The notes under the pieces: generated by a model
The model's input: the letters and a program-made list of their open reading frames with translations, nothing else
What the model was told of the DNA's origin: nothing
Database searches by the model: none
Part shown: piece by piece, positions 1 through 6,771 of the stretch
How the letters are laid out: every line of letters begins with the position of its first letter
Position numbering within the stretch: the stretch's first letter is position 1
Assembly (NCBI GenBank): GCA_027056465.1
Contig: JALUKS010000160.1
Coordinates: 1 to 22,159, forward strand
Direction of reading: 5' to 3'
DNA length: 22,159 nucleotides
DNA from: Sulfurimonas sp.
Lineage (GTDB): Bacteria > Campylobacterota > Campylobacteria > Campylobacterales > Sulfurimonadaceae
Program-made: the position numbers and the translations under genes

Positions 1-2
1 TT

Positions 3-92
3 TCTAAACTTGGAGAGGGAGACACAGCAAGACGAGTAGAGTTTCGTGTGCAGATGAAGAGTGAAGAGCGGGTGAATGAGATGTTAAAGTAA
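3..92 (+). CDS. OmpA-family C-terminal fragment (partial, 5' end outside window)
   Basis: The window opens inside a rightward reading frame that gives 29 residues before a TAA. The peptide contains ARRVEFRVQ, which resembles the end of OmpA/MotB-type peptidoglycan-binding domains, where an RRVEF(R/V) segment closes the fold, followed by a short charged tail. Such domains anchor an outer-membrane or periplasmic protein to the cell wall. Only the tail is present, so the parent protein and its size cannot be told. It converges on the pglB-like gene with about 120 bases between them. I see no clear terminator in that gap. The family call rests on one short motif. Confidence 0.55.
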   Translation, partial: SKLGEGDTARRVEFRVQMKSEERVNEMLK

Positions 93-214
93 GTTTTACT
101 TCAGTCAATATGAGTACTCAACCGTGTTTAAAACTACCAAATGGAAGATGAAAAATCCACCAAGAGGTACTGAATGTTCAGAATTTAATATGCACAATGT
201 TTAGTAAATATATT

Positions 215-2353
215 TTATATTTTTAGCTTATAGACTTTAGCCAAAGGAGTCAATATAATAGGCTTAAATAATTTCTTGTTATAATGTTCAAAGACAAAGA
301 GTTGAAAATAGAGCGAGTCGTAAACACTGTTATCTACAACTAAGTACTGCCCGTAGTTACTCATAAAGATTACATTTATATTAGAGGTTGGATTAATAGT
401 CTGTAGTTGTGTATGTAACTTTCCAGATTTATCATAAAAAGTTTTTGCAAATCTATTTATAGATACTCTATTTTTACCTATTATAAGTTTTCCACTGCGT
501 TTCTCTATCTTTATACCATGACCTAAGTCTATAACATCTCTGTTCTCTTTAAAGTTGGTACTTTTGTAAAAGAATGGCTGTTTTCCTTTATGCCCTGTCA
601 TCAGGTCTAGATTTGAGAAGAGTGTAACAGTAGGATAGATATTCATCATCTTGTTTGGAAGGTAGAGATAGACATCTCTAGTTTTCTTCGGAAGCTTTAT
701 ATCTGTTTTGAGAGAAGCTAAAAAATCATTTGTATTTTTATACCCATAATCTAAAGTCATTTGACCTATGTTATTAATTCTTTTTACCTTATTAGATGAA
801 TTTTTTTCTCTGTTTAAGTCATCTATTTTGAAACTCTCTTCTGTATATTCGACATCAAGTCGTAACATTTTAGCAGCTTCAGCTTCTGGATGGGTCAATA
901 TAAAAGAGGTTGGAAAATTGATACTACCATTATGTTTACCACCATCGCTTAAAGTTTTTACATCAGCATAGTATCTTATTGGATAACCATAATCCCACCA
1001 TCCCACTACATAATCTTCTCTTGAAGCTATTTTTTTCAATTTGTCCAATACTACTACTTCATTATTAGTAAATACAGTAGGGACTTTATAGGCTATCACA
1101 TGTTGAATATTTGGCACTAAAATAGCTATAGTTGCTATAACCATAACAGCATATTTGAGTAAGTTGTTTTTCATCATACTACTTAATTCTACTATGAGAA
1201 AAGCGATACCAAGTGCTAGTACAGGTACAGCATAAATAGTAAATCTCAATCCTCCAGAGTATGCTAAAAAGCCAAGTCCAATCATAGGGAGACCTAATAG
1301 CATAATAGGGTTTTTACGTACTAGCCAAAGGTAACCTATAATTGAAAAGAAAAATGTTACAATATTTCCACTAATACGATTTGCAAATGTTTCAAAAGGG
1401 ATATGACCTGCTTCTCGAATAGTCTGCATAACAGAAAAAAAGTGGAGCTTTAGATTATCTTGTGTAATGCTAATAGCATCTTTAAATACATAACCTTTCA
1501 GTTGACCCCAAATAGGACTTAATCCCCCCGTAAGCATAAATAGCACGATAGAGAGACCAAACAGATAAAAGAGATATTTGAAAAACAGCTCTCTTTGTGC
1601 TTTTAAGAGTACAAAGAGTCCCACAACAACTATAAATCTTGTCAATCCCTCAAGCCCCATCATCGCAAACATCATAAATGTTATAAGCATTAAGTTGTGT
1701 TGAAAATCCTCTTTTTTTATGTACTGATAGAGAACATAAGCACCAACTAAACCAAAAAAGGCGAACTCTAAACTATAACTTTGAGGATACCACCATCGGT
1801 AGGCAATAATATCAAACGCTGTAAAAAGTATGTACTTATCCTCTTGCGTTTTGATAGCCCAGATAAGTGACCATAAGAAGAGAGTAGGAAATACGATATT
1901 TAATAGATCGGTATCAAAGTATCCAACCATCGTACGGTTATAGTAGCTCCAAGCTATAGAGGCTAGGAGTGCCGCTATAAAACCTACCTCGAGTTTTCCT
2001 ATACTTCTTCCTATAAGTATGATGGGTATAACTAAAAGCGATGCAAAAAACGCAGGCATATAAAATATAACTGTTTCAAAACTAAATGGTAATACTTTTG
2101 CTATAAAGGCAGTTAAAACTGAACCTGCGCTATCAACAGGAGAACTATCATGTGCTTGATGCACTCCAGATAGAATATCCCTAGAACCCTCGGCATAAAA
2201 ATAGCCATCATTTGTGTTTATCATAAACTGATTATTAAACTTGAACTGCTCAACACCGCTGAATTGATAGACCCATATAAGGCGAACTGCTATACTAAAT
2301 GCAAATGCTATCAATATATATATCATTGTCTTTTTGTTATCGGTTATTGCCAT
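215..2353 (-). CDS. pglB: PglB/STT3-type oligosaccharyltransferase
   Basis: 712-residue membrane enzyme that would transfer a lipid-linked oligosaccharide to asparagine in N-linked protein glycosylation, on the periplasmic face of the inner membrane. The N-terminal ~420 residues are a run of hydrophobic helices. The rest is a soluble periplasmic domain. Family marks are visible: the first acidic motif with D49 (NTNDGYF), the second with D147 and D149 (GYFDTD), a loop glutamate at E314 (IREAG), and the WWDYG signature at 452-456. The length matches Campylobacter PglB (about 713). It starts at ATG with AAGG upstream and has an extended -10 (TGCTATAAT). It stands alone, since the next leftward gene lies beyond a ~540-base gap. 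Glycan structure and acceptor specificity cannot be read from the sequence. Confidence 0.9.
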   Translation of the reverse strand: MAITDNKKTMIYILIAFAFSIAVRLIWVYQFSGVEQFKFNNQFMINTNDGYFYAEGSRDILSGVHQAHDSSPVDSAGSVLTAFIAKVLPFSFETVIFYMPAFFASLLVIPIILIGRSIGKLEVGFIAALLASIAWSYYNRTMVGYFDTDLLNIVFPTLFLWSLIWAIKTQEDKYILFTAFDIIAYRWWYPQSYSLEFAFFGLVGAYVLYQYIKKEDFQHNLMLITFMMFAMMGLEGLTRFIVVVGLFVLLKAQRELFFKYLFYLFGLSIVLFMLTGGLSPIWGQLKGYVFKDAISITQDNLKLHFFSVMQTIREAGHIPFETFANRISGNIVTFFFSIIGYLWLVRKNPIMLLGLPMIGLGFLAYSGGLRFTIYAVPVLALGIAFLIVELSSMMKNNLLKYAVMVIATIAILVPNIQHVIAYKVPTVFTNNEVVVLDKLKKIASREDYVVGWWDYGYPIRYYADVKTLSDGGKHNGSINFPTSFILTHPEAEAAKMLRLDVEYTEESFKIDDLNREKNSSNKVKRINNIGQMTLDYGYKNTNDFLASLKTDIKLPKKTRDVYLYLPNKMMNIYPTVTLFSNLDLMTGHKGKQPFFYKSTNFKENRDVIDLGHGIKIEKRSGKLIIGKNRVSINRFAKTFYDKSGKLHTQLQTINPTSNINVIFMSNYGQYLVVDNSVYDSLYFQLFVFEHYNKKLFKPIILTPLAKVYKLKI

Positions 2354-2380
2354 GTTTCACTACCTTCTTTTAAAAAATTT

Positions 2381-2389
2381 ATTATAGCA
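2381..2389 (-). promoter_or_regulatory. Extended -10 promoter element of pglB
   Basis: Read on the minus strand the sequence is TGCTATAAT, a perfect TATAAT preceded by TGC, lying 27 bases before the pglB ATG. No good -35 hexamer sits 16-18 bases upstream, which fits an extended -10 promoter. Called from sequence only. Confidence 0.5.
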
Positions 2390-2447
2390 TAAAGAGCTAT
2401 TAACATCTTTGATATCTTTATTTAACTCTTAGTTTTTTTGTGTGAGT

Positions 2448-2794
2448 TTATACTTTTTTAAGTTCTAATAAATCTTCATAGATATACAACAATGAAAAAT
2501 CATTTAAAAAGTTTTGTACATCTACCAGTGTCAGTTCAGCTTTTACATGCCAATAAGCTATCAAAAAAAGCTATTGCCATATAAGAGAACTACTCTCTAT
2601 ATCCATTTCGCTCTTTATCATCTGCTCTAAAGTCTCATGCAATGACTCTTAATATCAAAGATAATTTTATGCTCATGCACTTCTCCATCAAATAATAGTA
2701 ACAGATCAATATCGCTTCTTCTGTTGGGACTCCCTTTGACATAAGAACCGAAAAGATAGCAACTAATATTTGGATGGTTTTCTAAGATATTCAT
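2448..2794 (-). pseudogene. Decayed MNT-type nucleotidyltransferase, possibly with remnants of a partner
   Basis: This is the only recognisable content of the ~540-base gap between pglB and the ligase gene. An ATG at 2794 opens a 55-residue frame (2627-2794). It contains the minimal nucleotidyltransferase signature FGSYVKG...RRSDIDLLL, i.e. GS-x3-G followed by the DxD metal-binding pair, and then hits TAG. A one-base frame change at about 2630-2640 continues with ETLEQMIKSEMDIESS to another stop at 2571. A further open stretch (FLNDFSLLYIYEDLLELKK) then runs to 2448. Intact relatives are about 95-110 residues and are commonly the antitoxin half of MNT/HEPN pairs. The downstream stretch may be what is left of such a partner, but I cannot confirm a HEPN motif. 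Function is presumably lost. Confidence 0.55.
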
Positions 2795-2893
2795 AGATCT
2801 CTCTTTTATAACTTAACCTGGATTCACATCACTAACCAACATGGGTAAAAACTTCATTGAGTATATCTATGGAAATCATATAGAGTCACCGAT

Positions 2894-3694
2894 TTATCTC
2901 TTAGCCCTCAAAAAAACAGGAAATCGAGGCTTCCCATTTTTCGTCATCTCTTTATATTTAAAAGTAACACTATCACCTATTTTTGGAGGATTTTTTCTCT
3001 CTTTATCACTAAAACCTGAACCAAGATTAAAAAGAATTCCATTATAAAGTTTACAGCTTAATGAGCCTAAAACTCCTCTATATTTTCCTTTGCCCTCTTT
3101 ATAGCCTACAACCTTGCACTCAGTGTCATAAAAACTTTTTACTTTGAGTGCCTTAGAGGTTCGCTTCGCTATGTAGGGAGCATTTGGGTCACGTACTACA
3201 ACACCCTCTCCATCTTTAGACTCCACGAAACGCAAAAACTTTTGCATATCTTTTTTTGATTGTAGAGGTATCTGTGGAATTATTCTTATAATTTTACTCT
3301 CGTATGGCTTCACTTTTCTTAATCTTTCAAAGAGATCTCCTTTTGCATTTGGAACTTCAAAGATATTATGTGTTATTTGATGCCACTCTTTTGATGCTAT
3401 TTTGTCTCGAACGATGGAAGATATATGATCAAAATCACCTCTTTTTGTCCACAACTCTCCATCTATCTCAAAAGGTGGATAATCTTTTGTAAACCATTTT
3501 GGTGCATGGATTATCTTTCCACCACGGCTTATAAGATGCTTCCCATCCCAGTAAGCCCTAATGCCATCAAGTTTTTCACTCATGACCCAGCCACTCAAAT
3601 TTTGATTTTTATAGACATTTAGAAGTAATAAATGTGGCTTTGCACCAAGAAGTAAAATTGGGAACAGAACTAAAAGTAATAAAAAACTTCTCAC
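2894..3694 (-). CDS. Periplasmic ATP-dependent DNA ligase (LigE-like minimal ligase)
   Basis: 266 residues, starting at GTG just after the dehydrogenase stop (4 bases between), so probably co-transcribed with it. Residues 1-18 are a hydrophobic signal peptide (ending LLLGA), so the enzyme should be exported. The ligase motifs are in order: motif I KLDGIR at 41-46 with K41 as the adenylated lysine, motif III DGELW at 78-82, motif IV EGVVVR at 163-168, and motif V LKVK at 183-186. An OB-fold fills the C-terminus. It lacks the extra DNA-binding domains of larger ligases, as is usual for Lig E. It would seal nicks in duplex DNA using ATP. Lig E enzymes are found in bacteria that can take up DNA, and a ComEA-like gene lies 1.4 kb away, but a role in uptake is an inference. 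Confidence 0.88.
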   Translation of the reverse strand: MRSFLLLLVLFPILLLGAKPHLLLLNVYKNQNLSGWVMSEKLDGIRAYWDGKHLISRGGKIIHAPKWFTKDYPPFEIDGELWTKRGDFDHISSIVRDKIASKEWHQITHNIFEVPNAKGDLFERLRKVKPYESKIIRIIPQIPLQSKKDMQKFLRFVESKDGEGVVVRDPNAPYIAKRTSKALKVKSFYDTECKVVGYKEGKGKYRGVLGSLSCKLYNGILFNLGSGFSDKERKNPPKIGDSVTFKYKEMTKNGKPRFPVFLRAKR

Positions 3695-3698
3695 TCTT

Positions 3699-4970
3699 TT
3701 ATAATCTCCATGTAGGTTTTTCTACTATTCCTTTTACATCTATAATGATGGGTGTACCATTTGCAAGTCCAGCATACTCTTCGTAACTCATCGCTTTAAA
3801 TTTGTCATGCCCTACAGCTACTATAATAGCATCATATCTATTTGAATTAGATGGTAACTCTTCTATAAAAGGCAAGTTCCTACTCTCTTTATCAGCCTCA
3901 CTCAACCAGTAATCATAGAGTTCTACATCACACTCATACTCCTGCAGTTCAGAGATAATATCAACAACTTTTGTGTTGCGCATATCTGGACAGTTCTCTT
4001 TAAATGTTACACCAAGTACTAATACTTTTGCACCATTAAGCTTTTTATCTGCCTTAATCATATACTTTATCGTTTTATCTGCTATTAGCTTACTCATACT
4101 ATTATTAATATCCCGAGCACCTAAAATAAGGCTTGGTGTATATCCTAGTGATTGCGCTTTATGTGTAAGGTAGTAGGGATCAACCCCTATACAGTGTCCA
4201 CCAACAAGACCAGGAGTAAGTTTAATAAAATTCCATTTTGTTGCTGCAGCTTCAAGTACTGCGTTTGTCTCTATCTGCATGGTGTCAAATATCATAGCAA
4301 ATTCATTCATTAATGCAATATTTACATCTCTTTGTGTATTTTCGATGACTTTTGCAGCTTCTGCTACCTTGATTGTCGGAGCTAGATGCGTTCCTGCTGT
4401 GATGATTGACTTATAAAGTTCATCGACAACTTTTGCTATCTCTGGAGTTGAGCCTGAAGTGATTTTTAAAATTTTTGTAACAGTATGCTCTTTATCCCCT
4501 GGGTTAATTCTCTCAGGAGAGTAACCACAAAAAAACTCCTCATTAAATTTCAATCCACTCCCCTCTTCTAAGATAGGGACACAAATCTCTTCTGTAACAC
4601 CAGGATAAACAGTAGATTCATAAATGACGATATCGCCTTTTTTCAGTACTTTAGCTACACTCTCCGTCGATTTTTCTATGGGAGTAAGATCTGGCTCATT
4701 ATTTTCATCTATTGGGGTGGGAACAGTAACTATATAAACATTACTCTCTTTAATAGCATCAATATCCACAGTAAATTGCATCCCATTTTGAAGAGATTCC
4801 TTTACCTGTTCAGAGGTAAGTTCTAATGTTCTATCAAAGCCACCATTTAGTGCATCAATTCTTGGTTGATCAATGTCAAAGCCGACTACTTTATATTTTT
4901 CACTAAAGGCATGAGCCAATGGTAAACCTACATAACCTAAACCTATTACTGCTATTGTATGATTTAACAT
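3699..4970 (-). CDS. Nucleotide-sugar dehydrogenase (TviB/WbpA-like, UDP-HexNAc 6-dehydrogenase)
   Basis: 423-residue NAD-dependent enzyme of the UDP-glucose/GDP-mannose dehydrogenase family, which oxidises the C6 hydroxyl of a nucleotide sugar to a carboxylate. The N-terminal Rossmann motif is VIGLGYVGLP (8-17). STVYPG (119-124) and the SPERINPG stretch (151-158) are typical. The catalytic cysteine is C260 in GGHCIGVDPYYL, the form seen in the TviB/WbpA branch acting on UDP-GlcNAc or UDP-GalNAc rather than UDP-glucose. Substrate is therefore inferred from subfamily resemblance. The start is ATG with AAGG 8 bases upstream. The promoter region holds a perfect 16-bp inverted repeat shared with the divergent comEA-like gene. 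The product would feed surface polysaccharide or glycoprotein glycan synthesis. Confidence 0.87.
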   Translation of the reverse strand: MLNHTIAVIGLGYVGLPLAHAFSEKYKVVGFDIDQPRIDALNGGFDRTLELTSEQVKESLQNGMQFTVDIDAIKESNVYIVTVPTPIDENNEPDLTPIEKSTESVAKVLKKGDIVIYESTVYPGVTEEICVPILEEGSGLKFNEEFFCGYSPERINPGDKEHTVTKILKITSGSTPEIAKVVDELYKSIITAGTHLAPTIKVAEAAKVIENTQRDVNIALMNEFAMIFDTMQIETNAVLEAAATKWNFIKLTPGLVGGHCIGVDPYYLTHKAQSLGYTPSLILGARDINNSMSKLIADKTIKYMIKADKKLNGAKVLVLGVTFKENCPDMRNTKVVDIISELQEYECDVELYDYWLSEADKESRNLPFIEELPSNSNRYDAIIVAVGHDKFKAMSYEEYAGLANGTPIIIDVKGIVEKPTWRL

Positions 4971-5021
4971 TTAGCACCTTTTTAAAATTGGATTAATATA
5001 CTATCTTTAGTTGGAAAAATT

Positions 5022-5062
5022 ATATCTACATAATCATTAATTAAAGATGATTATGTAGATAT
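5022..5062. repeat. Perfect 16-bp inverted repeat between divergent genes (candidate operator)
   Basis: The left arm ATATCTACATAATCAT (5022-5037) and its exact reverse complement (5047-5062) flank a 9-base centre. The element lies between the starts of the leftward dehydrogenase and the rightward comEA-like gene. A minus-strand TATAAT (5019-5024) overlaps its left edge, so a bound regulator could block dehydrogenase transcription. It is AT-rich, lacks a T-tract, and sits upstream of both genes, so an operator or cruciform is more likely than a terminator. The binding protein is unknown. Confidence 0.6.
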
Positions 5063-5076
5063 CATGTCAAGAAAAC

Positions 5077-5105
5077 TTGCTTTTTACTCTTTTTTTCTAT
5101 ATAAT
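5077..5105 (+). promoter_or_regulatory. Sigma-70 type promoter of the comEA-like gene
   Basis: TTGCTT (5077-5082), a 17-base spacer, and a perfect TATAAT (5100-5105), 25 bases before the ATG at 5131. The same -35 hexamer, spacing and -10 occur before fliW at the other end of the window. Confidence 0.6.
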
Positions 5106-5130
5106 TTTCCTAACTAAAAAAAGAATTCAA

Positions 5131-5378
5131 ATGAAATTATTTACACTACTACTCTTAACAGCAACACTTCTCTTTTCTGCTGTAGATATGAACAATGCAA
5201 GCAAAACAGAGCTTATGACACTCAAAGGGATAGGAGCAAAAAGGCTGAGTCTATTATAAATTATCGTAAAGCACACTGTTTTAAAAGTGTGAAGGGTTTA
5301 ACGGCTGTAAAAGGGATAGGAGCAAAATTTATTGAAAAAAATGCTGCTGCTATGAAAGTTGGTGCTTGTAAAAAATAA
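5131..5378 (+). pseudogene. ComEA-like helix-hairpin-helix DNA-binding protein, broken by a 1-base frameshift
   Basis: From ATG 5131 the frame encodes a hydrophobic signal peptide (KLFTLLLLTATLLFSA), then DMNNASKTELMTLKGIGAKR, and stops at 5259. Shifting back one base in the A5 run at 5238-5242 gives GIGAKKAESIINYRKAHCFK and a second hairpin, LTAVKGIGAKF, ending ...GACKK at 5378. That would make a full 82-residue ComEA-family protein with two HhH motifs, a common length in this phylum. ComEA binds incoming double-stranded DNA in the periplasm during natural transformation. One missing A explains the break. It could be a sequencing indel in a homopolymer, a genuine null allele, phase variation, or -1 ribosomal slippage on the A-run. 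The 3' end lies 2 bases from the convergent GGDEF/EAL gene. Confidence 0.8.
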
Positions 5379-5380
5379 TT

Positions 5381-6766
5381 TTACATCTCCTCAAGTTCAG
5401 AGAGCTCTTTTCCTTGTATATAGCTAATACATAACTCTTGAGATAATGCCACACTCTCTGCATTCTCAAGATTTTTTATCCAAGTTTTTATCCCTTTTTC
5501 TTTAGCCATAACATGAAAACCCTCTAATACTGAGCGGTTATCTTTAAATTTTTCTAACTTAGAGTAGTAGGTATCAAAACGCACTACATCTATATCTAAC
5601 TCTCTAAGATAGAGAAAACTTGAGTGGATACCACCTAAACGCGAGATAGCTATGAGAACACCACTACTTTTAAGAGAGTGGATAATGCTATTGTATCTTC
5701 CTGTATGAGAAAAGTACTCTGCTTCTTCGAGTACAAACATTACTTTTTTCTTTGTCTCTCTTAGAAGCTCTTTTATTTTTTGTAAAAACTTCTCATTTCT
5801 CAGCGAAGTTGGGGAGATATTGAGAGCATAAATCTCTTCACTTTTATTAGTCAAAAGAAGTAGCATTTCTAAAACCATCAAATCATACTCTACACTCAGT
5901 CCTAATCTATTGATAATTTTGATGTAGGTTTTTGGATAGATTGGTTTGCCTGTTGGCGTTTTTAGCTTGACAAAGCACTCTTTAAATGCGACTATACCAT
6001 TCTCATAAATATTTTGAGACATGATGATTACTTTACGCTCGTTTATCGCATTTATGACTGAACTTTCTAACTCATTTGGTGTCATTTTTTCTTGGGGAAG
6101 TACCTCTTTTGAGCCTCTTCTTCTCTCTTGCAACTCAAAAAGGTGCTCTATCATATAGTCTAACTCACGGGAATAACTTGTATCGATAATAGCACTAGAA
6201 AGTTTTATCTCAATATCACCAACACTCATCTCATTAGATTTAAGACAGAGAAGTTCTAAAAGTGTTGTGTATTCGCTCTGTTGCCCCTTTAACCCTACAA
6301 TAAAGTCCCCACCTTTTATATGTCCTAATGGAAAATTTTCTATCTTTTGCGCTGCAAAGTAAGAACTTATCCATCTTGCCGTCTCCTCTAAGACTCTATC
6401 TCCATTTTTCATACCATAAAGAGTATTAATGTCATTAAGATTATCTATACTTATGAGCATTAGTGTATAGTACTCATTTTTTTTTAATTCCTTTTTAAGA
6501 TAACTAAAGAGATATTCACGTGTAAAAGTTTTACTCACAGTATCAGTAATCTTCACCTTAAAACCATTATAGATAAGATAGAGAAAAAAGTAGATACTAA
6601 ATACTAAAAGAGTGAGTGATTCAACATAAAAAGAGGGTTGTAGTGTATCAGAGTTATCTATAAATGTATGAATAATTAATGCAATAATAAGAGTAAAGAT
6701 AGGAAGTCCCATCCTAAGTGCTAGCCTAAAACGGTACTCTCTCTCTTTAGTTTGAGGTAATAACAT
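5381..6766 (-). CDS. Membrane GGDEF/EAL-like protein, probably catalytically inactive
   Basis: 461 residues. Two transmembrane helices (about 20-36 and 48-67) come first, then a GGDEF-like domain (about 78-225) and an EAL-like domain (about 232-458). The GGDEF site reads KGGDF at 151-155, one residue short of the RxGGDEF signature. In the second domain the EAL triplet is ECF (263-265). One conserved asparagine survives in LNISPTS, but the DDFG-type site is SRLGG and the later glutamate segment reads TWIKNLE. Synthesis and hydrolysis of c-di-GMP both look lost, so a binding or scaffold role is more likely, as for other degenerate GGDEF/EAL proteins. It starts 5 bases after the gyrB stop, so it is probably co-transcribed with gyrB. 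Length and domain order are normal for a GGDEF-EAL protein with a short membrane anchor. Confidence 0.8.
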   Translation of the reverse strand: MLLPQTKEREYRFRLALRMGLPIFTLIIALIIHTFIDNSDTLQPSFYVESLTLLVFSIYFFLYLIYNGFKVKITDTVSKTFTREYLFSYLKKELKKNEYYTLMLISIDNLNDINTLYGMKNGDRVLEETARWISSYFAAQKIENFPLGHIKGGDFIVGLKGQQSEYTTLLELLCLKSNEMSVGDIEIKLSSAIIDTSYSRELDYMIEHLFELQERRRGSKEVLPQEKMTPNELESSVINAINERKVIIMSQNIYENGIVAFKECFVKLKTPTGKPIYPKTYIKIINRLGLSVEYDLMVLEMLLLLTNKSEEIYALNISPTSLRNEKFLQKIKELLRETKKKVMFVLEEAEYFSHTGRYNSIIHSLKSSGVLIAISRLGGIHSSFLYLRELDIDVVRFDTYYSKLEKFKDNRSVLEGFHVMAKEKGIKTWIKNLENAESVALSQELCISYIQGKELSELEEM

Positions 6767-6771
6767 GGTGT

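Noticed and set aside
93..214. Possible transposase remnant between the OmpA-like tail and pglB
   Set aside because: All frames are interrupted and I recognise no family; nothing supports a call.
2841..3047. 68-residue rightward ORF overlapping the ligase end
   Set aside because: It lies mostly antisense to the conserved ligase OB-fold coding region and has no recognisable features.
5022..5062. Inverted repeat as a transcription terminator
   Set aside because: It lies upstream of both divergent genes and has no T-tract on either side.
5077..5259. 60-residue ORF starting at 5077 upstream of the comEA-like gene
   Set aside because: Its first 18 codons run across the -35/-10 promoter elements; the ATG at 5131 begins a proper signal peptide, and the frame ends only because of the A-run shift.
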